A DNA stretch of 64,000 nt from Haemaphysalis longicornis. Its lineage: Eukaryota; Arthropoda; Arachnida; Ixodida; Ixodidae. Every line of letters begins with the position of its first letter. The stretch's first letter is position 1. Of the stretch, positions 11,601-23,600 are shown in pieces. The stretch spans positions 218,907,055-218,971,054 of the forward strand of contig CM023449.1 of the NCBI GenBank assembly GCA_013339765.2, written 5' to 3'. The position numbers were made by a program, and so were the translations under genes. The notes below the pieces were generated by a model. The model did not search any database. It was not told where the DNA came from and saw nothing but the letters and a program-made list of their open reading frames with translations.

Positions 11601-14600
11601 CAGCGAACATGTCGAGCCGAAAAAAAAGTGCAGTAGAATTATTGAGTGCAGTGTTAGAAAAAAAATCATAGACGAAGCATGTGAAGCACTGCTAGAAACG
11701 GTAAATTTCAACGTAAAAGGAGCGCCAGTTGAAAACAGTGCCACAATAGTTTTGCATATTTGCCTCTGTTATCGATTGAAGGAAGTGCGCTGGCGCGCAA
11801 CGAATTTCATTCTTCCACTGTGCGCCAGGGAAACAAAAAGCCAACTTGATTGTGTTAGTCTGGGAAATGTGGGATTGAAAAAACGTCGCAGAAAATACAG
11901 TTTTTTGGGGCTTGAATAGAAGCGCGGGACGGATTCTACCGGCGAAGAAGCGTGCGCACCGATTCGAGGGTAGCGTAAATCCCTTAGTTATCCTGGATGA
12001 GTCGCGGGATGTGCGCATTTGTATTGTGGGCGAATAAACTGTACGGCAGTTATTTTTGTTTTCTGGAGGTATTCGGTGTTCGTTTGTTTGTTTCTTTTTC
12101 CTTTTGGCGAATCGCAGACAGTGACAGCTTGTGTGCTAATTGGGGCCTCGTATATTATCTACACTTCGAAAACAACCACGTTCGTTGTGTTTTACCGCGT
12201 CCTTCGGCTCAAAACGTTTCTTTTCGCGCGATCAGTGGCTGTAGTTTCGGTGAACACCACCACCGTGAAAAAAAAAAAAAAAAAAAACTGCCTGGAAACG
12301 CACATTCACTGAGAGTCGCTCATTTGATCCTCACTGTCCGTGGCAATCGTGTGTGTGTGTACTAGTCCTGAAAAAAGAATGCGCTGTTCGATTGTACAGA
12401 GGCTGCGACTATAGGTTCCTTGCTTTCGGTGCACAATTTTTTAAACAGCGAAGCTGTTTAGCAAATTAAAATTTTTCGTGTCCGCAGTTAAAAATACGAA
12501 GAAATTGCCGAGCGCGCGCACGTGAGCGCGGGCCTCGCCGCGACCGCCGGGCAATTAACAAAATCAAGAAAATGTCTAGCGCTCGTGTGCGCTAGCCTCG
12601 CGACGACCGCCCAGCGTCCCCGGCGCACGTTTGTCAAGCCAGGCGTACTCACTTAGAAAGATTGGCCAAAAAAAGAACAGAACTCCAGCGTTCGCCGTAA
12701 TCGTGGCAACACTTACTCGGTACGAGAAATACGCCAGCGTTTGCCGTATTCGTCGCAACACTTGCTCGTAACGAAAAATACACGTCATAGCGTACGCCCC
12801 TCCAAGGTGATGTCCAATGATTATTACCTCAAAAAAAAAAAAAAAAAAATGAAGGGAGCTCGCACTCATAGCAACAGTGATGGAGCAAAGGTTGTTGCGG
12901 CAGCGAAGAAGCAGCAAATCGGCTGCAATCGTAGACTTAAAGCGTCGTGATGGTCGTGAAGGTTGAACACAGCTTCGCTACCTCGAAATCTTGCGCGTTA
13001 GTGTGGGCTTCTTTCGTTTTTCTTCAATTTCCGGGTGCTTTTTTCGCTTCTCGTTCCTCCTCTCACTGCCCTCCTATATAGACTCGCTCATCGCTTCATT
13101 TATTTTCTGCTTAAAAGCCCGAGGACATTGCATAACGGAGCTTGCGCAGACGTATAACAATGTACGCAGTGAAAACATCAACAACGCAATATGAAAGATC
13201 ACACAATGAAAAGGACGGCCAAGAAGGAATAGCGAGAAAAAGTTGGCCGCCATCCCGCCCCGTGAAAGTGGATGCCCAGCAAAGCTGTCCTAAACCACCC
13301 GAATGGTGATGGAGGAGGGTATGAAAGGTTTCTCTCGTCGTCTCGGCGGGCTTGTCGCTTGCGCTCGGTTACTGTCACTAGTTATATAGTACCGGGCACT
13401 CTTTTCGCCTATTGTTCCGTGCCGCCGCCATTGTCAACGGTCAGTTCGCATTACCTGGCATTTGTTTACACTGGGAAGGTTCACGGGCACTATTTCGCCA
13501 TTTCGTTGTTACGAGCTCGTATACGATATCACTCCGCCTAGCGACGGACCCGGATGTCAACGGGCGCGCGCGTTTTGAACGGAGATGCTATGAATGCGTG
13601 ATATCGTCTGCCTTTCCTCGCGTAGTTTGTCTGCCGTCGCTGCATTACTTTATAAGCATGTTAAGTACAGAAAATTACCGAAACGGCTCGTGCCATGTTC
13701 AAAATATTTCCAGTAACGCACTACTTGCGGCGCGCGGAGTAACATCCGGCTGCAGTGATGAGGCACAGCGGCAACTTCCGCTGGCAACAATCCAGCAAGG
13801 CGAATTACCTAGAGTGAAGGAATATAAATATTTGGGAGTGTGGATAAACGAAGGGGATAACTACTTAAGAACTCACGAGGAGCAACTTATCGTTAAGGGA
13901 AAGCGAGAGAGAGAATAAACTTTATTTCGAGGACTATCAGTGATTATGCATCATGAAAACGATGCTGGTGGTTAGATTGCGTTGATGGCTGTCAGCGTGA
14001 ACTGATCAGCGATCTCGGCAGCCCTGGCGACCAAGCGGGCCTGTAGGTCCGGGTCCGAGCTGCGCAGCGCGGCCTCCCACCGTTCCTCGGAGGGTATTTC
14101 GGGGAAGGGGTTTTTCGGGCAAGCCCAGAAACGCAGCTATAATGAAGCATAGAGCTCTGTGGGGGTATAACAAATATAAAGTAGTAAGAGGAATGTGGAA
14201 AGGAGTAATGGTTCCGGGTCTCACGTTTGCGAATGCTGTACTCTGCTTAAAATCAGACGTTCTATCAGGCCTTCAAGTGAACCAGAGAACAGTAGGACGT
14301 TTGGCCTTAGGCGTGCATGGAAAAACAACTAACGAAGCAGTTCAGGGAGATATGGACTGGCGTCGTTGGAAGTTAGAGAAGCTCAGAGTAAAATATGCTT
14401 TGAGATGAGGTTGAGGGCAATGGATCAACGAAGGTGGGCAGCTAAGGTTTTTAGGTACCTATACTTGAAAAGCGTGGACACGCAGTGGTTAAGAAAGACT
14501 AGAAGGCTAACGATGAAATACGGAAAGAACAGTGGAGAATCCAAAACAGCCGAGGTAACCAAAAAAAAAAAAAAAAGGCAAGGCAGATTGAAACGAATAA

Positions 14601-17600
14601 ATGGAGGAAAAAAAAAAGGAAGCTAAAACGTCGTTAGAGATGTACAGGAAATTGAACACCAGAAAGGAAAATTTCTACGATAATTCCCAGGGCAATGCTT
14701 TGCTTTTTGAGGCCAGAGCAGGTTGCCTGCGAACTAAGGGTTTTGTGGGGAAGTATTCACAAAATGATGGGGTATTTGTGGTCTGCGGAAAAGAAACAAA
14801 ATATGCGGCACATAGTGTTAGAATGGGAGGGTATCCATCCAAATCTACATGGAGGGAATATTGGGCTTCCAGAAACCCTAGGATTTAAGGGTATCACAGG
14901 GGAAGTTAACTTCAAGGCTGTCGAGGGGACGAAAAGAAGATTAGAATGCTGGTGGACGAAAAGCAGAGAGGGGAATATTGCCTAGGACAGTTACCACCTG
15001 TAACAGGGAAAAAAAAAAGTATTTCGTGCCTAATAAGCTTTAGTGCCTGCCCTAAGCAGCGCTAGTATTAAACCAAGAGTGTAAAACATGGTTACATTAG
15101 TCCTTTTTGGTAAGATGACATGTCATTACCCCGCTTCAAAGGGGAAACCAATAGCAATCATCATCAATCATCATCATCGCTGCCGTTCTAAAGTTCTGGT
15201 TGGCTTAGCTTGTCCTCCCTGCTCTGCGGCTGCGTCGTTCCGAATGCGAATCAGAGATAACGCGCGTAACAGCATTTTAGCAGTAGAAGTGGCTCGGCTT
15301 CTCTGGCGGCAGCGCTTATTTTGTTGTTTCCTTAAACGAATTCTGAGCTCTATATATGCTGTATGCCTGATTGGCCTGACACACATGCGCTCGGCGTCTT
15401 AGGCCTTGGCGCCTTGGTGTTTTTGCCGACGAAGTTTGTTTTTTCCCACGGCGATGAAACCGTTGGGAGGGGCGGGGGGGGGGGGGGGGGGAGGTGTAGA
15501 GCTATGCAGCTTTTCTGTAAAAACCGTTTTAAACACGATGAGCTGAAAAGAAGAGAACGACGGAATATTGCATAATAAATTTTGAAGGAGTATCACGTAA
15601 GAGCTGATAGCTGGACGTAATAGCTGGGCCTGAAGGCTGATAGCGGTACCTTATTCAAGATCCCTGAAAGAAATGGCTGTTGTGCCTTGCGTTGCAAGCG
15701 ACTTCAACGCATCCAGGGTGATAAGTTATCGCATGCAATACCAGAAAACATGCCGTATACAGCCTTCTTTCTCGCACTGACTCACACAACAGACAGACGG
15801 AAGTCGCCGTGGCTAGGCTACGGACAAGGCACACCCATGCAACGCACTCGTATCTGCTCTCGGGATCTTTAGACCCCAGTGCAGCAGGCGCGGTGAGGCC
15901 GTATTCGTGGTTCACATACTCATTCAGTGCAAGGCATGCACTGGACACCACACGACGCAAACATTTTCCTGGACTGTACAGACAACACTCCCGCTGCACC
16001 CATCACACTTCTTGGCCGACAACCCGGTGTTTTCTATTTAGCGTGTCTTGCAGTTTTTATCAGACGTCAAGTTTTTACAGCTCACCCGCCGCGGTGGCTC
16101 AGTGGCTGAGGCGTTGTGCTGCTGAGCACGAGGACGCGGGTTCGATTCCCGGCAGCGGCGGCCGCTTTTCTGATGGAGGCGAAAAGCAAAAACGCCCGTG
16201 TGTACAGGATTTCGGCGCACGTTAAAGATCCCCAAATGGTCAAAATCAATCCGGAGCCCTCCACTACGGCGCGCCTCATCGCCTGCGTTGCGTCGGCGCG
16301 TTACACCTATACAATCAACCAAGTTTTTACAGCTCATTTCATATCATGCATAATCATCCTGGACCTATCAGCGATCATCATGGATACGTTCCAGCTTCGC
16401 GTTAGGCACCATGACGAGGAAATCAAGGAAAGCCTTTGACATGACTGGCCATTTCTGTGCTTAGCGCTTCAGAATCTGCGCCAATGCAAACTTCAGCAGG
16501 AGATGCTCGTCCACCGCAAAAATGATGCGCTGAAGGGGCGCTCGATTTCCGCGAAGTTGGGGTTTTCCCTAAGGAGGGACAGCTCATATGCGTGTTTTTT
16601 TTTTTTTTTTTTTGCCATGGTTGTCATTGATTCTTAGAAAAACGCACGAAGGCGAAGAGGGGTGGGGAGGTTCTTGTTTTTTATCGCTAACATACTGAAC
16701 CGTAGCCGTGATCTAATCTGATCAGAGAAAAAAAAAAGTGCTACGTATCCGGGCCGTCAATGGGTGAGCTCAACAGTGGCACTAGCGTACCCAGGGTGAA
16801 AGAGAGAGAGAGATAAAGAGAGAGGGGGAAAGAGCAAGAAGCGGACGAAGAGAGCATTGCCTGTCATATAGCGTAATGAGTACCATTATTGGTCATTTTT
16901 GTGCCCCTAACTACGCACAAACCATATGCAGCTTCTTGTATGCGCTCAACACGACGATCAGCCATTTTGTGATTTCACGGGGGAAAAATGATCAACACAG
17001 TCGGAAAGTTATAGATCATAGCGGCATCCCAAAGTTTCATCTTTTTAATTACAAGAACTATCTTTGGCTTTTTATTTGTGTTCTTTTTTCCTCCTTTCAT
17101 GTTCTGCCTTTCCCTGGCACGAGCCGCGGTACGAACGTTCTTGTGAAAGAGGAGGAGGAGGAGGAGGAGGCATGTTGACCTTTTCTGGATCTCCCATCTC
17201 CTCGTCGGCAATGGGGTTGGAGCTATGCGGATTTAACTACTTCTGGTTTGCTAAACAGTGCTACATTTTATCCCGGCTTTTTTTTAAGAAACCGCTCAAA
17301 CGCGCGATTCAACGGGACGGGGGGACCATGGACTGGATCCATGATGGGCGGCCAAGGTTGTTCTCTGCCTTCTATCACTTTTGCCTGCAGCGCTCACGCG
17401 TGACCGCGATCCCATCGTCGAGGCGCCGCGACGCATTATGATAAGCACCGCGCTTTGTATTCGGCGCACTGCACCCACGGAGTCGGCGGGAACGCTCCTC
17501 GTGCGCATTGTCGCCGAAAAACGGTCTGCACTCGCACTTCGTCCAACAGTTTATCGAAGCTCGGCGACGATCGCTGTCGGCGGTGGTGTCGCCGATTGTC

Positions 17601-20600
17601 ACTTTCGTTGCGTTTAACGCAGTTGTGACGTCTGACTGTGTGCGTTCTGGCTCGTGTGGTTAGGGCCCCTGGTCGTACTACAACCTGCTTCACCCGTTGT
17701 GCCGCGGATTTTTGACTGCTCGATACTGGAAGGTCGAGCCAGTTTGGTGTGGGTTTTGGTTTGTGGTCACTTCCCGCTAAGCGATGAAAACGCAGTTTTT
17801 AAAGAGAAGCTTTATGCTGTGGAGGGTTCCGTACATGTTTTCTTGTGCGTGTGCGGAAACGCTTTGCGGCAAAAGAAAGTTTCTTCTCATTTTTTTCGCT
17901 AAAGGAGTTCTACCCCGTGAGTGAGGAAAGCCCCCTCCACCCGAGTTGTCGGGGCAGCAGTTTCTGTTACGCCTAAATAAACTCAGCCTTTTATGTGTGA
18001 TAGTCATATATACACACATATACACAAGACGATTGCAATTGTTTCCCCGTGAAGAGTTTTTCCGCTCTCATTTTGCCGAGCTTTCTTTATCATTTTGACG
18101 ATTTGGCAAGTATTCGATTTTAGTCGACGTTTAGAATAACTGCGCGTTGGGCCTGTTTGTCACGGGAATAGCGATACAGAGACAAAGACGAGAAAGAGAG
18201 TAGAACAAAAACGCGTTGTCGTGTGTTCTTGTTCATTTCGGGGTATCCATCGCTTTTCGCATCACTCAATTCGATATAGGACAGCAGTTGCCACCGGATA
18301 TTTACCTTCAATTTGATTTGATTACTTCATTTCCGCTACCCGGCCTTTTCTTTCTTTTCCCCATCTGCCGCGACTCGGTGGCAGCCCCGACAGAAGCCTT
18401 CCGGCGTTGTCATTCAGCGTAGTCAGAGCTTGTGGCGGGTGATTGATGAGCTGTCGAGTGACTGAGCTCTCGCCGTATCAGCGCCAAATCGTCGTTGCTT
18501 GTTTCCCGGGGCGTTGTTCGCGGTTCTCGATAATTACTATTGTGGGTTCCGAAGAGGCTGCTGTCGCGATTATTTTATTTGTCGAATATGACACCACGTC
18601 TAAACAATCCATTCAAAACGAGTGCTTCTCGCGCTCTTTTTTTTTTTTTTTAATCCTGCGTGCTGCAGGTTGCGAAGTTCCCTTGGCGCACGCGGTTGCA
18701 CGCAGAAAAACAGCAAAATTGTCTTATAGAAGCCCGGAGCCTATAGTAAAGGCAGGCTTAATTCTCGTTGGACCCGCCGCAATGGCTCAGTAGCCTAGGC
18801 GTTGTGCTGCTCAGACCAAGGATTTGGCTTCGATCCCCGCCGCGGCTGCTTTTGTTCTGATGGAGGCGAGGAGGGAAAACGCCCGTGTGTACGAGATTTC
18901 GGCGCAGGTTAAAGATGCCCAGGTGGTCAAAATTAATCCGGAGCCCTCTACTGTGGCGCGCATCTTAGCCCAGGCGTTAAACATAGCTTCGGCTCGTTAA
19001 ACGCGCAAAATTTGAATTATATCTGGCGTTCTGTTAGATGTTAGGGCTGCCAGGCGGTGCAGGGGAGTCGGCGCAAGATGGCGGAAGGTGTCGCGTAGGC
19101 AGAAATGACACGCATTGTGAAAACATGTACGTTCGTACGCGTTGCTGTGTGTGTGTGTGTGAAGCGAGCGTAATGCGCGCAACCTAGTGTACGGCTACAA
19201 GACGGCGGCAGCAAACAGTGCAGCGTGCCAAATGATCTCCGCTTGTCTGAGTGTGGTTGCATCGTGCGGTTGCAATACTGTGGGAATGATGCATAGGGAA
19301 AAAAAGAGGGGGGGGGGGGAGGGGGGGGCATGAACCCCCTCCGGTGTTTCCCAGGGGGGCAGAGCTTCCCCCCCCCCCCCCCCCCCCCCTCGGCCATGCT
19401 GACCCGTGCCTTGCTGAGGCCATGCCCCCACCCCTTACTCCCCGAAGTTGAATTACCAGTTTAGGTTTCTTTTGAGTTGCCTCTACCTTTTCACCTAAAA
19501 TTCTATTGTGGATACAAGCTTACTGCATCATTGTTGCCGCAGACGGGCTCGGCTTACTTTCATACTTTACATTTATTCCTTCAAACCATTACCATAGGGA
19601 GGACAAGCGTCCTATCAGCTATCAGCGAAGCGTTATCAGCAAAGCCGTTTCGCGATAAGGTGTTTTAAGGGATGGGCGACAATCGATTGTCTGTCCCTTT
19701 AAAAACGCGTATGTCATTTCACCCGCAACTTTTTGTGCTTTCGCCTATATCCCCATCTTGGCAGGCTGTATGAGCTTATTGGGGATTACCGAGCTCCTTG
19801 CTAAATTCTTAAACGTTCATCTCGGGCGCGACGAACACCAACTCGGTGTCTTTCCTGAAAAGAATTGAAGTGGCTTTGGCGTGCTGTTTGGCGAATTTTA
19901 ATGCGATCGCATTACGTGGCCCATTGGAAGAAAAAGCCGGTGTGGGAAGCAGCGAAACGGCTCCTAGCCCCACGTGAGTGTGAGGCGTTCCTTAGCGCGT
20001 GTCATGTGTCCACCGCTGCGGGGGGCACATGGGCGGAGAGCGACGCGTTCCCGCGCGCGTTTTTACCCTCTCCCAAACCGGTCCTGTAGCCTTCATGCGG
20101 GCTCGTGGTCGCTGCCGGACCGGTTTCCAGAGAGGGAATACGCGTGCGGAAACGCGTCGCTTTCGGCTCATGTGTTTGGACAACTCACCCGGCGGCGCGA
20201 CAGTCACCATCGAGTCAGGCGGCTGTAGAGTTCTCAGCAATATAGTCGTCCAAATGAATCCGGTCTTCAGCCAAAATGGTGCCGTACGCGGTCCGAACAA
20301 TAACCCCGGCCCAATTCTATCGCAAACACGAGAACACTGCCCGCAGCGCATAACTCGGAAAAAGCACTCAGCGGCATTCGGTTTGACGTTAACGCTTTCT
20401 CATTCACAACTCTTGCTGAGCGGTCCACGGATCTTTTTTTTTTTTTCGAGATAAAGCTAACTCTCACAATCCTTAAACAACGGATGTCTTACCAAAGAAG
20501 AAGTCTAATTGCAGGACACTTCGTTTAACTGAAACTATTGCCTAGCAGTAGTCGAAGTGAACTTCCCACTTTTCATGGAAATTAGAAAACATTTTTTTTT

Positions 20601-23600
20601 TGTCGTCACCTCTATTATTTTGCAGATACTTCGTGCTTTAGCGGGTTGGGGGGGGGGGGGGGGGTATGTTTATGTTTCCCCATTCTTTCTTCTTTGCGTT
20701 GGCGTTTTCCACAACTCTGCGTAAACTGACCGGGTATGCGCAGGCGCTTTGTCAACATCCTGTGTAAACGCCAGACGCTTCTCCGATGTCGACGCCACGC
20801 CGTACGGAGTAATGCCATCGCCGAATTCCTTCTCTGTCGAGGCAGCTGAATACGACGCGTGTTTCTATATCGTATAAAAGAAGCATGTGTGCGTAACATT
20901 GCGAGCATGTTAGCTACTCCGTGTAAAGGGATCGTGGAGGCAAAATGCAGGTTTGGAAAATTTCGATGTCAAAACAGCAGTCATGCCAATTTCAGGGATC
21001 CAGACAGTAAGAGTGGTGGCCCGCCATCTGCTGTGAGGGCGAAATTGGCGTCCAGAAACAAAAATCACCGCCAATTGAAGGTAATTGTGCGGTTGTAGTG
21101 CCCCCCGTTATGTTTGATAGCCTCGTTTCCATGCGATCAGATATGTTTAACACAGCTATCACACCGTTATTGGCACCTCGCAAGGAAGGCATTCCGCTTT
21201 CGTCGCAGTAATTTATGAGCAAAGAATGGTCGCACTGGTTTTCCATTACACGGGGAGGGAGGGGAGTTATTCGTAATTTTTTTGTCCGAACCCGGATTGC
21301 GGTACAACGACCACGAATAAGATATGGCGGTAAATGAATGTCCCGGTGTACGTGCACGCGGGTTTATTCTTCCCCGAAGCCCGGCACACAAGAGGTCTTG
21401 TGACAAAAGTTTCCAGTTGGCCTCCCTGATCGGGCCGTCCGAGGTGCACCCGTTGGCATAATTGGTGCTGGGGAATACACGTGATGGAAAAGCGGACGCC
21501 GCGTCTCGACCGCAATCTCGGGCTGATAATGAGAGGTTCCTGCAATTGTATATTGTCTTTGTCACCAGATTAAGCGCAGCTAATGTTTGTTCAGCCGCAC
21601 CTCCGGTGAAAAGAACAGGGAACTGACTTGTTTCCCACCGAGTACTTCGCATCCTTCCCGTTGAGCCCACGTAGTTTGACATCGATCGCGCGAATAGCCC
21701 GCACTTCCTCTTTCACCGCTCCGTACGTCAGCTCGGGCGGAGGAGTGACGCGCGTGAAATCCTCCTGAAATCGGCCGCGCACGTGTGAACACGCGTGCGC
21801 GCGACCAGCGCGCATTGCCCGCCGGCGCGCAACCCACACAGGTACGGAAAGGGGAGCGAGGATGCGTCCTACGCCGCTCCGGTGGCGGGGGCGTACGGAG
21901 TTGCCGCTTTATCACGAGCTGCCGGGGGGCCTGCCCGATCACGTCTCGAACAATGCCGGTTGTGCGAGGGCAGGGGGGGAGAGGCCACTTCCTGAGGTGA
22001 ACAGCCACTCCCCTTCCACGGCCGCCGCTGCGGGCAGTCGGAGTCGGCCGACGAGCAGACAACCGGGTGCAGTTCGACTCGGAACGTTTTCGAACGGGTC
22101 ACCAGAGAGGCAGCCGCACTGCAGCGGAGTGAAAACGGTGGGGAGGGAGGAACCTGTCCTGCGGAAGTCACAGCAGCATGCTCTGTCGCGTTTTTTACCG
22201 CGTCGTCTTCAACATCTATGCCGGTTGGCATGCGCGGGAACAGTCCTTTTTTTTTTTTTTTTTCTGAGTGGCAATAAATGGACCACAGTAATTACCATAT
22301 AACGGAGCTTGGAGGAAAGTAACACAGTGGGGCGCAGTTTAGCCTTAATGACCATTCTGGGGATGGCATTGCTTGCATAAAAACCTGGTATGATTTAGGT
22401 ATGATTTAATTTAGAAGCTAACTGCTTCACTTTTCTCACAGTTTTTGTCCTAGTGCGGTGGTATTAATGTCTAATTTTTGTGGAGCTTGCATATTTGCGA
22501 AGTCAGCGTCAAGTGGCTGAAGATAAGCTAATGTAGTCGAACCTCGTTATAATGAAGTAGTATCGGGGCAGTAAATTAGTTCGTTATATCCGATATTTGT
22601 TGTGACAGCAGAAGGAAAAATTGGCTGTAACAAATTGGCAATCTGGCTCATTCAAAAAATCTGGCTCGCGCAAAAATCAGATGCAAAAACGCATTATTCT
22701 AGGCTTCGCATATAGTATTAACAGGGTAATCCTTACCTATCACCTTGTGGCACTTCAAACTAAATAGACCGGAACATAAGAATGCGAAATTACAACAGAA
22801 CAAAGTTCGTTTGACGAAACAGGCCTGCATTCTTATTATTTTTTTTTTTAAAGAAATATGTGACTTTGTCTGGTGCCTTTTCACAGCACTGAGCAGGATA
22901 AAGTTTTTTACAGTGTCCATGCATGTAAAGGAGTTTTCTACTTTCTAATAAAATTCACTTTTGCACATTTACTTAGAAGTATAACCAAAATTTCTGAAAC
23001 TTCTTCAAACGATTAAAAAAATGGTTGTGTTATCATTCAATTTCTTTATTTTGCATTTTTTTTTATGCTAGCTTTCAGAGTTTTGCGCCTCGCGCGAACC
23101 AACTATTTCTTCGTTACAGCCAAAATCACACGCAGCTCTCGTGGTTTTGGTTTCGTACAAAAAGAATAAGGGTCACTGAAATTAAGTGTGACCAACCAAA
23201 GTTTGTATTTAGTTCACTATAGCCAACAATTCACTATATCAGTGTTTATTGTAACAAGGTTCAACTGTACAATGTTTACTTTTTGCAAAAAATTATTTCA
23301 CTGACGTGCAACTGTCTGCCACAGTGGCTTATACCCATGCTACGCGAGCATTTCGAAGGCATTTGAGTCGATTGTCATTTGACTTGAATGACACCTTTGA
23401 GCTGTGCACTATGTTTTTCAAAGGCCTTTGGTTGCAATGCCATTTGAGTCAAAGGAGCACCACCAACAACCTTCGAGGTTCTCAAAGGCCTTTGAAACGT
23501 AAACGGTCGTACTCTCGTGTGCAGTTTCTTAATGCTGTAATTACGAAAACTAATTATTTACGAGTAAAACTTGCTGTTTAAAGTGCATGATCTTCATAAT

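Noticed and set aside
21580..22062. 160-codon minus-strand frame in a GC-rich stretch
   Set aside because: Arg/Pro/Ser-rich low-complexity product typical of a GC-rich shadow frame; several overlapping frames on both strands are equally open.
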